DNA from: Onchocerca volvulus
Lineage: Eukaryota; Nematoda; Chromadorea; Rhabditida; Onchocercidae
DNA: 64,000 nt
Direction: 5' to 3'
Assembly: GCA_000499405.2 (NCBI GenBank)
Contig: HG738139.1
Coordinates: forward strand, 8,766,616 to 8,830,615
A model generated the notes under the pieces. That model was not told the origin of the DNA. It did no database searches and worked only from the letters and a program-made list of their open reading frames with translations. A program made the translations under genes and the position numbers. Shown piece by piece: positions 1 to 10,918 of this stretch; position 1 is the first letter of the stretch, and each line of letters starts with the position of its first letter.

Positions 1-228
1 GGTGACACATCGACTGAAACGAGCCATTTTAATTTGTTCTCTTGATGAAAAGATTCATAATATTTTTTCCACTTTCCAAACTTCATATATAATATACAGT
101 TGTTTATTAAAATATGCTTTGAAATATGCAAATGATTTAATTCGAGAATGAATTCGGTATTTTTGTCTTTAATCGAACCTTTTTTTTTTTTAATGAATAA
201 AAATAAATTGATATATTGGAACAGAAAA

Positions 229-3210
229 TTAGTAATAAACACCATTCAAACGATAGTTATTTAGCTTCTCGACCTGAAAAAAAGATTAAGACTGCGAGTC
301 CTAATTTCTAAAATGAGACAAATGAGTAATTAATTATACCTGGTTCATTCCGCTCTGTCTTGAGATTTTTTGCGGTATTGCTAATATTCTTTTAATAAGA
401 CTCATTTTGTGCTCTGAACCTGTCAGTAACAGCTGGATAGTTGCCGACGAAATGCCATCTGAAGCATTGAATTTTGATAATTTTAATTACAATGAACGAG
501 AAATTATCAAAATGATATGCATTTCTGATAACTCTCTTACACTGACATAAGATCACCAAACATTGTCACATAGTAACACAGGATATTGTAACATGTGCTA
601 ATCGACGTAAATTTTGAACATCTTTCTAAATGTCTACATATAGCACAATGCATTTAGCAAGTAAAATGCCACTATTTTCTGTTGGAATATAGAAAAGTTG
701 AAAGTCAGCGAAGTTTCTGGATAATCCTCAGTTTCCTGTTTCTAATTGCATTTGGAAAGTTTCGGAAATTACCAGAACTGGATGCCAGTTCAAAGAGTGA
801 AAACTGATAACCATCTGTATTTTGAGTGGCACCTTTTCGGATCAGATATCGTGTCAGTTCATCATTGCTGCAATTTTTTTTTTTTTGATAAAATTTCAAG
901 AAACTTTAAACCTAGACTTCTGCAAGATTTGAATTGAGTCAAAAGCTTAAATAAATGTAAGTGTACATTGCAAACATATACCCGCATACAATAGCAATCA
1001 TAATTGGTGTAAAACCATAATAAGCTGCATTTATATCACAATTATGTTGCAGCAATATTTGCACCTGAATTTCAGAATCTGAAGAAACAGCGATATCTTT
1101 CATTGTTTTCTCGATTCAAAATTTTCTAAATTTTTATAGATTTTATATTTTTTTCTTTCATTATTTTTGTAAAAAATTCGAAAATTCTATAAAGAAATTT
1201 GCTTTGACTTACCATCGAAACGCTACCGACAATGGCAGCATACATCAATGGTGTGGTACCTGCTGGTAATTCACTAAAATCACCTAAATCCATAATCCAA
1301 TCAATAAGTGCTACCTGGTTATCACGTATTAGACATCGAATATCCACTGTCTTTCTTGGTATTTCGGCCTCTGAACAGCATTTTTCAAAAATATATGTTA
1401 AAAAATATTTGTCAACACTCATTATTTCTAGTGAATATTTAAGTTTTTAAATTAATTTTCCTGCAAATTTTTATATGTATGAATGTTGACAATTGTAGTG
1501 ACAATAAAGAATTTTATTCATAATAATATTAAATAGTATGTTTTATATAAAAAATATAATTACATACACATAAACATAAAATTATACTTACTCGACTTTT
1601 GATTAATGAACCTTTTCGACGGTTGATTCAGCAACTGTAAACCAAGATCACATAAAAATGCTCTCATCTTTAAATCCATCAGTTGTTCAGCTACATGAAA
1701 AGCATCAAGCTCATAGAATACATCACGGCATGGATGTTGTATGATACTATAAGAAAAAATTTTCAAAATTTGGTGAAAAATCAAAAAACCGAAATTTTTG
1801 GAATAAGGAACAGTAGTAATGGAAGTTGATATGGATAAAAAAGACAATGAAAAGAAACAAGAACAGCGAGAAATGAAATAGCAAGAACATCTCTGGGAAT
1901 AAAATTTGAGCATAATGGTGAATATTGATGAATAATGATTATATTGTTTCACCGACTTTAAATGAATTGTAGAACAAATATAGCATCATTATTCATCATT
2001 ATGCTTTCGATTATTATATTATTGTCAACAGAATTTCTCGCTGAAATTCGAGATTTGTAGAATTTCAGTCATTGCGTATTTCAGACTGCTACTACTTTTC
2101 GATACTTTCTCATAAATTCAAATGAAACAAGTTTTGATTAACACTTCACAAAAAGTCTGATCAAATTATACTGTTACAAGGAACCTAGCAAAGTTGAGGT
2201 AGATAATTGCTTGATACTGCTTTTTAGCGATTGCAGCTATTAAAGGGGTAGGAGCGCGTCGTCGTGTTTGACTTTCATACTTGCGCAATATTGCCATCAC
2301 GTTTAAGTGGCCCCCAGCAGATGCCAGTGATAAAGCTGTCGTCCCGTAAAATCTGAAACATAACAAAAAATTTAATTTCAAATCAAGAATTTCTACGAAA
2401 ACGAAATTTCTCTAAATATCTGCACAGAACTGGTTCGAACAGTTCCATTTTACAGCCGTAAGGCCTGGAAGATTTACATAAATTAAATTATGTTTATGAA
2501 TATTAAAACAAGTCAATTATGCATGAAAGCTTTCCGTTACAGCGGGAGTAATTATTTTACGTTGTTCTAAATGGATCGGCTCCATGACGAATTAGCAACT
2601 CAACTGCTTGAGCTTTGCCGTTTCGAGCAGCATGAAATAAGGGAGTGAATCCACAATAGTTACATTTATCAACCGATGCGCCGTGATTCAATAAAATTTG
2701 CATCTGTAAATTGGAAAAGGACACTGAACTAAGAACGAGTATCATTATTAGTACTGAGAGATTAGTTTCACGAGAAAAATGAGGTGATATCAGAAATTTT
2801 GTTATGATCTAATCTTGTTCAAGTCTTATCCAACTTCAATTTATATAAAAATTGAATTTAAAGAGGTAATATCTACTTTTATTTGCAAATAAAGGTTGGG
2901 TATGAATTAAATAAGCAAACTTAGCGATTTCTTTCCAACGAATGTAAAAAATATCTGGCAAGTTCTCTAATAAGTACAAATTCACAAACTCTTATTTTAA
3001 TTTTAATTTCAGTAAACTAACCATAGGCAAATTCCCCTGTGCAGAAGCAATTTGAAGAACTGTAATATAATCATCATCAACAATATCTGGTGATAATCCA
3101 TGAGCTAAATAGTCATTGATTATCGCATAATCGGCTTTATATGCAGCATCTAAGAATGCCTCTATTCTTTCCCAAAATTTATTTGTTTCTTCTACTTCTT
3201 TTACGTCCAT
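229..3210 (-). CDS. Ankyrin-repeat protein, ANKS6/MLT-2-like
   Basis: Exons read on the minus strand: 3022-3210, 2561-2703, 2185-2352, 1592-1746, 1213-1370, 982-1064, 773-867, 340-458 and 273 down to a stop at 229-231. All splice phases close, giving about 384 aa. Ankyrin units are clear: TVLQIASAQGNLPM, CGFTPLFHAARNGKAQAVEL, YGTTALSLASAGGHLNVM, APTPLIAAIAKKQYQAI, TTPLMYAAIVGS, YGFTPIMIAI. Repeat order, and the non-ankyrin stretch between the fourth repeat and TTPLMYAA, follow human ANKS6 as I remember it. The C. elegans ANKS6 counterpart is MLT-2, which works with NEKL (NIMA-family) kinases in molting and trafficking. An acceptor (TTTTATAG) lies 5 bases before the ATG, as for trans-splicing. 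The last exon is uncertain: it may instead splice on to further exons, including any SAM domain, beyond the left edge. Ankyrin protein: very sure; MLT-2 orthology: moderate. Confidence 0.8.
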
Positions 3211-5334
3211 TCTCCTATAAAAAAAATTCTTAAAACATCAAATTATTTGAAAACATATTAAAATTCGAAATGGTCGTATCAACGTCGCATCCACTCTTTG
3301 TAACTGTCGTTCTCCTTTCGTTTCACCACTGCTGAGGCAACTGTTGATCCACCTAAACTGTCGTTCTTGATGAACTGTCGCTTGCGCTGTTGGGTTGTCG
3401 AATTGCTGCTTTTCCTGCTGTTTCGAACCATCTTTAAAACTGAGTGGTTACTGAACCGCTTCAGCAGAACTACTTCAACTACCAGCTAGAAGTCTCGACC
3501 TTTTAAATCCTTCGGGACTTCTCTCCTTTTCTAAATTCTAACTCCTCGCTTCATGATTGGTTGACCTCACTTTGTTTGTCTGTGGATCAGACTTTTTTGG
3601 CGGCAAATATGTTCATCTTTTCGATTTTTTAATCCTTTGAAACTAAGCCTGCTTGACTTTCAGTATTCCTTGTTTACCTTCGCGACATCTTTCCGTTGTT
3701 TGACCCTTTGACATTCCTATATACAAATAGGTTTAATTATGACTTAAACTTATTATGATATTTTAAAATATTCCAAATTTATTTTAAATTTAGAATTTTT
3801 AACTTTTTTTTATTGGAATTGTCTATGCCTGATTACATTTTTCGGATTTTTCCAACACACTGTCTTCTCCAAACTACATTTTCTTCTGTTGTTGAAAACG
3901 TTTGGAAATAATATCCGTAATGTTGCTTTTCAAATTATGGATATGATTTAAAAAACCATACTTGTAATTTGAAAATCATATCTGTAATATATGCGCTGTT
4001 TTTTGCTATTGTTTAGTTTTTGCGCATTGTTTCATTAATTTTTACTACAGGGAATTAGCAGCATGTGATGAGCAGTACCAATTTTGAAGAATGATATTCT
4101 TTTAGATCTAAAATAAACTAAGAATAATACCATTCATTAATATGCCTAATATGTGTTTCAGAACACTAAAAATCAAAAGATATGAAGCAATGTGCATACA
4201 TACGTCTATTTTACGGAAAATGTATATGGAATGAATCATTCATTTCTGAAAAATCTAAATATTGTAATTTCACCAGAGAAATTTAAAATCATATCTCTCT
4301 GACTAATAAATTTAATTTTAACTGAATACTTTCATAGTAAGATTTATTGATGGCGCTAAAATCGGTGAAGTTAAAAATAAAAAGAAATCAAAAATGTTAG
4401 AATGCTAATGTAACCCCCTTATATATTTGATTTCCCGAATATAACTAAACAAATTAACTTTAATCTTATCAGTGTTAGTTATCGGAAAAAGTTGTGGGAT
4501 TTTAGGGAGATGAAGGAGATCAGAAGATCGTCAAGGAAATGCTTTCCGTATCGTCAAGGAAATGCTTTCCGTTGAAGCATTCGAAAATACTCCTTTTTCA
4601 TTCACACAATACATAATCAATAAGAATTTACCATTCAGAAGAATTGGTTATTGATTGCGTTTGACATTTCACTCCTTTAATTGTGGTATTATCATTTCTG
4701 TTCAAATATGCTATACGAAAGAAGGCAAAGAAACTGAATGATCGATACCGTTGTACAGTCTAACTTGGCTGTTCAATTTTCCCATAGCCAAGTACTAACG
4801 ATATATCATGAAAATATGATTATTCATTTAACATTTTCTGCTATCATAACATTCAACTTTTAGTCAATCAAAGATTCATCGAAATATTCAATTTTTTTAA
4901 ATTAAAAAGTCATAATGCCCGCTTCCGAATAAAATATAAATAGGAATGAAGAGGAGCATTATGAGAATAAGAATTCTTTTGATATTTGAATATGCAGAAG
5001 ATTAAAATGTGCTAGCTAGCGAGCATTATATAAATGAATATGCATCTGGCTTTTCATTTATTTCTATTATGCCAACTGGTTAGAAATTTTCGACGCTTGC
5101 GAAGTATGAACTGTATTTTTATGATAAATAATCTCATTGCTCGCTTTCATAATTTCTTGATTTTTAGATTTCGAGATAAAATTATATTTTTTTCAGAATA
5201 CTCAGATTTACTTAAATTATATGAATATAATTTTGTGAGCAATTTTTTCTTTCATAAGCAAATGTAACATTGAAAATTTTAATTATATATTTATAGCAAT
5301 ACAAAATTTCAGAGACAAATCATAGCAACGAGAA
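3211..5334. other. Intergenic, with one copy of dispersed repeat A
   Basis: No convincing exon seen on either strand. About 3275-3730 is more GC-rich than its surroundings and matches 48838-49215 (see the repeat entry). Positions 4527-4572 hold two adjacent copies of a 23-bp unit (ATCGTCAAGG...TTTCCGT). The rest is AT-rich unique sequence. Confidence 0.6.
3275..3730 (+). repeat. Dispersed repeat A, copy 1
   Basis: It shares with 48838-49215, in the same order and orientation, the blocks GACCTTTTAAATCCTT, TTCATGATTG, TGACCTCAC, TTTTGGCGGCAAAT, CCTTTGAAACT and ACATTCCTAT. Spacing is similar but not identical. I see no long ORF, so this looks like a non-autonomous or terminal fragment of a mobile element, possibly a solo LTR. 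Family not identified. Confidence 0.7.
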
Positions 5335-6458
5335 ATGGGAGATGAATATTTCACACCACCACCAGCTTCACCTTCTCCTGCACCTTCACCACCCCCCTTA
5401 TTTCCTTTACCGTATCCTCCTCTTCCTCCACCACCACCTCTTCCTCCACCACCATATCTAGTTTCTTCTCCCTCATCACCATCTTCACTTCCTTCTCCAT
5501 CTCCAGTTCCTCCACCATTTCGATCTAAAACGCCAAAAGGTATCAAATAAAAGTTGCAGTGTGATTGTTCAAAAAACTTATGTAAATGAGATTTAAACAT
5601 TTTTAACAATATTTGGATTTAATAATTAAATATCCTGATTAAATTAATTCTATAAAAGTTAAGCTCAAATATCTAATTTCAATTACATATATTTCATATA
5701 TCTTTTGTTAGATAATGTTTTCTGAAGAGTTCAAAATTATTGTTATATCAAATTAGCACATGTGATATGAAATTTTATTTTTTTTTCTGAGTGAAAAAAT
5801 GAATTTCAACTGAATAAATGATTTTTCAGTTCCGAAAAAAGTGAGTTCTTTTTTGATGCTCAGTACTTCCTATCCGATTCTAATATTATCCACCAATGTT
5901 AACAAAAATGTTAGATCACCGTAAGCATTTTATCAGAGCAAAGTTGATTCAGTCAGTAAAATTCTAAATGTTAATTATTATCATTTGAGATCTATACCTA
6001 ATACGAAAATTATAAATTTGTTTAAAGGAAGAAAGCAGTAGTGGAAATGAATCAGTTTCTTCATCGAAACAAAGTACCATTTTCAATTTCAATCTTCAAT
6101 TAGGAAGCGCATAGAACAGTTTGCACTGATGTTTCATATCCTTTATAATCGTTCTCAAATTAATTCCAACAGATTATGCATGTCAGCGATTTTTGCTTGT
6201 GACATTGATATTATTTACAGTACTCTTAGCATGATTAATTATGTCCCAGTAAACAAGACGATTAATGCATGCTATATATATCCCTTGGCTCTATGATGGT
6301 TGAGTGATAATTAAGTTGTAGGAAGGCACAAAAAACAGAAAATGACGATGGTACCAACAAAAACAGGAAAAGGGATCATGTTCGTCGCCTCGATTTGTTT
6401 CATCGTTTCACTTTTTACCTTTTTGTTCGCAGTAATACTGTTCGCTCTTCAAGTATGA
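5335..6458 (+). CDS. Proline-rich single-pass membrane protein, hypothetical
   Basis: Two exons with matching phase: 5335-5539 (donor G|GTATC) and 6322-6452, then either splicing on at CAA|GTATGA or reading on to TGA at 6456-6458 (113 aa). An AATTTCAG acceptor lies 22 bases before the ATG, suiting trans-splicing. Residues 1-65 are proline/serine-rich (repeated PPPP and PSP motifs, start MGDEYFTPPPASP), residues 69-87 are basic (RHKKQKM...), and residues 90-112 form one strong hydrophobic helix (MFVASICFIVSLFTFLFAV). No signal peptide, so the proline-rich part would face the cytosol if the helix is an internal anchor. Family not recognised; the proline tract could bind SH3 or WW domains, which is inference. 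A third exon is possible: there is an AATTTCAG at about 7035-7043. The opposite strand of exon 1 is an open glycine-rich frame, so strand choice is not certain. Confidence 0.5.
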
Positions 6459-9283
6459 TATTGTGTATCTCCTCAAATGGATATGTTGAAAATGAAGATA
6501 AAGAGAATAATTAAGAAAGTAGCCATACGTGTCCATTGTCAAAATGTCCATTAATATCACAGCGTTTCCTTCTTATGAACGTATACTTGTGACATTAATT
6601 GTTGCATGCATACACTTTCATAGTTAAAACACAAAACACTGTTCTTATTTTTTCTGATAATCAAATCTACTTAAATCTTTACGCATCAGTGTAAGGATGA
6701 CGTTGCGCAGTTCATGAAATTTCAAAAAACAGCCTATACATACACGCTGGTATGTATCCATCATCACTATCAAAGCTTTCAATTTCTTAAAATCAGATTG
6801 TTTAGTTTCAGTTTATACATTTGTACGATAGTCATATTATTCATTCTACGACACTGACGTATATGATTTGTAAATTATTTCTTTATGCACTGTTTATTTA
6901 TATCGAAGTACGAATAAGGCTATGATTACCCATTATCCATTTTTATTTTTCATGAATTTAATCCAATATGATCTTAAATTATATCTCTCATCCGACTTTC
7001 AGTGATATTTTTTAACACTCTCTGCAAATGTCTCTAATTTCAGAATAGAAGTATATTCCAGTTCATTTACAGGTTCTTTCTCTCAACTTATTTTTTTGAT
7101 TTACTTTTTTCGTTAGCAAAATATCAAATCAGCCTATTTATAACTTAGCTATCTGTCGCTGAAATAGCGAGGATAAAAGAAGAGAACCAGTGATTCTTTT
7201 GTTTTAAATTTGACATTGCATATTTGCTGTAGTTAATTGTGAAATTATTTTTTTGTCTATTAAGTCAATGAGCTTTAAAAAAGAGCTCTCCTTCATCATG
7301 GGCTAACCACAAGTGCGCTAACAAAGGCGATAATCCTAAGCCAACAAAGAAGCTTTCTTGTAGCCCGAAAATGATATCAGAATCCTCCATCCGCGAAGAA
7401 GAAAAGAATCCTGAGGATTAAATCATTTGAAAGGATGGGCAGCCACAAGCTCGGTCGGATGGTCAAGCTCGTGGTATTGAGTTTTCTTTTCTTGCGTAAT
7501 CTAATCTTCTTTTCTTCGTGTTGTGTTCTCTTCATGAAAGTTGTCCCTTTGATATCATCGAAATTGTATTGTTGATATAATTGCTGCGTTCGTTGATTAA
7601 TAAATTTATAATAATAAAGATTTAATTATCCAAGTTTGAGGTTGTTTCCAAGTGAATGAAAGAACAAAATTGAAAAAACCTGTGAGAATTGAAAACAGAA
7701 TTCACTCGTACAATTTTGTCACGATTAGAAAGAAACAGCGACACTATTCGAAGTATAGCAATCTAGAGGGAGGATTGATTGAATCACGTATCATTATAAT
7801 GAAATAAATTAGAGAATTATGAAAAATTATGAAGGATCGAACAAGAGAATGTATGACAACAAAAAAAAACTCGATTTAGAAGAACACAAGAAATATATCG
7901 ATATTAATCAAAAAGATTAGCTGGTCTTTTCGTCGGTGATTAAGTTGTTGATTCACACCTGTAATCAAAATATGAAACTGCGATAGTCGAGTATGAAAAA
8001 CGATAGAACTACGGCAGAGGAAACAAACTCTGCTTGTTTTTTTCTTTTTTGAACAGTTTTGAAAGTTGAAATTGTTAAAATATTAATCAAAAAGAAAAAT
8101 TGAAAAATTTCAAATTTATTTCCAAAACAACAAGTTTTGGCAATAACTTATTTATTTACCTTTCAAAATTTATTTTGCTTCATACTATTTCCATCAACTT
8201 TTAATTATAATTATTTAGCATGTAAATTGTTGAATGTTGTTGTTGCCCAATTTCAGCAAACTTTGTACTCCTATGCAAAAGTAAAGAACTCATCGGATAA
8301 GTACTGTAAAACCACAAAAGCTTCTGAACAAAAGTACTAACTTAATAAAAAAGGAAACTATCTTTTAAATTTCGAATTATAATTATTATATAACAAAAAG
8401 TTGTATACGTGCAACACAGCGATGTTTAATAATTGACATTGACTGGTAATTTTTTAATTTCATCATCTACATAACTAAAAATGGAAATGCTACCTGTTAT
8501 TTCTCAGTGATTTCCGCAAGCACGATTCGTTTCAAATTCTGATACGACCTTGCATTCGAATCGACGCGTGCTCTTATATAAGCTCCAGCTAATCTATATA
8601 AATAGAAATGTCAATGTTCGTTTGTTCAAAAATCTTAAAGGCTTCGGAAGCTCTTAATTCATTTTTTCTTCAAATGACCATCGTTTGCTTCTTAGAAACC
8701 AAATATTTCTCTCTGTTACAAAAAAAAGTATACTAGAAGAAAATATAATCGTTCTAAGAATAAAATTAGGAGAAACGACTGAAATTCATCAATTATTTAA
8801 GCAATAGACATTAAGAATTCTATTAACACACTTGCTTAATCAACAAAGGTAAATACATCGCCTTACATGCAAAGCAATATTTATTCTCATCTCTTGCTTA
8901 TCAAGTAATTTGTTTCAACAAAAGAATGCTTTATTTCTTTTAATTTCGAGAATTGAACTACATCAACTAAAGAATTTATGAGAATTATAAGTGTTTACTA
9001 TACCGGTTGTATCTGAAATTGAAATAAAATTTAATAATGATAAATTTAGGAAACAAGAAATAAAAAAATTTTCTTCAAAATTCTTAAGCAGCGTATTGCC
9101 ACTGCCATGAGAAAAAAATTCTGTCTAATTGTGAGGGAAGAATTCATTCAACTTATGTTGTATTCAGAAGTTATATTTTAACAATGTTGCGTCATTACCC
9201 TCTGAAGTGATAGATTTGTGTTGATTAAAATATTCTGCTTTATTTCCAGTTCATTTTGTAGTTTTGAATTAGTGTTGTCTGAA
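6459..9283. other. Intergenic, with an SL1-like block and weak coding-like stretch
   Basis: 7268-7421 is an open frame of about 50 codons with better coding composition than its flanks (contains WANHKCANKGDNPKP, ends SIREEEKNPED before TAA). It could be a 3' exon of the upstream gene, but I could not connect it by phase. 7619-7640 is the SL1-like sequence described separately. The remainder shows only short random frames. Confidence 0.5.
7619..7640 (+). ncRNA. Spliced-leader SL1-like sequence
   Basis: Positions 7621-7640 read TTTAATTATCCAAGTTTGAG. With the preceding GA, this matches the 22-nt nematode SL1 leader at 20 positions (differences at positions 2 and 11). It is followed by GTTGTT, which keeps the GT expected at an SL RNA donor but not the usual GTAAAC context. 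I see no convincing Sm site or SL RNA stem-loops downstream, so it may be a degenerate SL RNA gene, or the leader end of a retrocopied trans-spliced mRNA. Confidence 0.45.
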
Positions 9284-10918
9284 ATGCATATTGCGACGAC
9301 ATTACAATTTGATAAAGGTCAGCGAAAAATATTGAAGCGTGCCTGGGAACGTCCACCATTTATGGTTGCAAAACGAAATGCACGTGAACGAACACGGGTT
9401 CATGCTGTTAATCAGGTATAATTTGTGTATTAATTACGAAAGAAAGTGCTGCTTCTTTCGTTTGAAATTTACAGCTGAGATTTTTAATAAAGCTATTTAT
9501 TCTAGGTACACTTTGATTTTCTATAAGAGGATTTTCCTTTCAGTTGAATCTTATCTTTGTAGAGAAGCAATCTTACTAGTGATAAACCTTGCAGCTTTTT
9601 TCTTCTTTTTTATAAATCCTATTATAGTTGATGAAATTTCACCTATCTTTTCTTGTTAAAAAAGAGGAAATAAATAATTCTCTTATTCATCTACAAAAAT
9701 ATTAATTCTGACTGAACGGGAATGAGAGTTATTCTTACCACAGTGCAAATGCATTTGAGATCATCCATTGACTGATTATATTTTTTTTTCGGAATTTTAA
9801 TTTTAAAAAGTTTGACGATAAGGATTTAAATCGTTGTCAAGAGCAAATATAAAGCTTCTTCATGTCTGATAAAATCTGTTGTATTTTCAAAAGAATCGCA
9901 GTTAGGAAAAGCATCGTAGTTGGGGTATTAGTGAAGATAACTATGTCTACAGTTAGGATTCTCCTGAAAATTGATAGAATCACTGTAATGTAGTAATCAT
10001 CCATGCAGCTATTTCGTGGGAATTTCGCACGTGAAAGTAAGTGTACTCTCGATATGTTATGTTACGTTGATTTTATGCAAAAATGAGCAGTTCCTTTCTC
10101 TGTCACTCAGTTATAATTGCATAACAAAGACTTTCAGAGAGATATAAATGAAACTGACAAGATTGATAAAATTCGCATTTTGGTGAGAGATTTGTTGCAG
10201 TTAGATCAAATCGATTGTCCAATGTTTTACTGCAGGCTTTTGTTGCTCTGAAATTTCATCTTCCGGCAATACGATCTAATGCAAAACGAGTATCTAAACT
10301 GAAAATTCTGAGAGCTGCTATTACTTACATTGGTGCATTGACCGATTTACTTCGTGTATGTATTTTTGCGGACAATTTTATTTTCATTCAAAATAACAAT
10401 ATTGTGAATTCGTTATAAAATTTAAGCCATTTGACGTAATTATTTTGCAGTTGAATTTAGCTGAAATATTTTTTGAAATGAAATAACTATTGCAAAATAG
10501 GTTCGTGGTACTAGGCTAATTAATGAATTCAAAAATTGGTCAATTTTATTGATTTGAAGTAATCTATTATTTCAATCATGCTATATTTGCCTAACTTTGC
10601 AGGGAAATGCAGATTTTCCGCAGCTCAAATTTCCCGAAACACCAAATCAATGCTGCGATAAGACCATGAATAGTAAATTAATTTGAATGTTATTTGGTTT
10701 TGTGAATTTCAATATTATTCAATTTCGCTGTCTCTTCCAATTTTTTTTCAGTCCCATCTCGCTCAAGGCAAGAAAATCAAATATCAAATAAAGATGATGT
10801 GATGAAGAGAGAAGAATCGCAACAATGTCAACAACGGACCGAACATCAAAACATCCATTACATTGCTTACTGTCACAACAAGCAGTATCTGATGACTAAT
10901 CGTCCTATATCGAATTAA
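9284..10918 (+). CDS. Class A basic helix-loop-helix transcription factor
   Basis: Exons 9284-9415, 10236-10355, 10603-10672 and 10752-10918, phases closing, 162 aa. Residues 30-43 are the DNA-contacting basic region (KRNARERTRVHAVN), followed by helix 1 (QAFVALKFHLP), a loop and helix 2 (KRVSKLKILRAAITYIGALTDLL), a full-length bHLH. The first intron falls at the basic/helix 1 boundary. The order ...PPF..KRN.RER.RV..VN then KR.SK...LRAAI.YI resembles achaete-scute-like factors (ASCL3/4/5 type), but the basic region has NARERT as in atonal/NHLH types, so the subfamily is left open. The C-terminal 78 residues are polar and glutamine-rich. It should bind E-boxes in the nucleus as a heterodimer with an E protein. 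A TTTCCAG acceptor lies 35 bases before the ATG. An AATAAA (10914-10919) overlaps the stop codon. Confidence 0.88.

Noticed and set aside
5283..5609. Minus-strand glycine-rich open frame
   Set aside because: It mirrors the proline codons of the plus-strand exon, which has a better start context and joins a second exon in phase. Kept only as an alternative in the findings.
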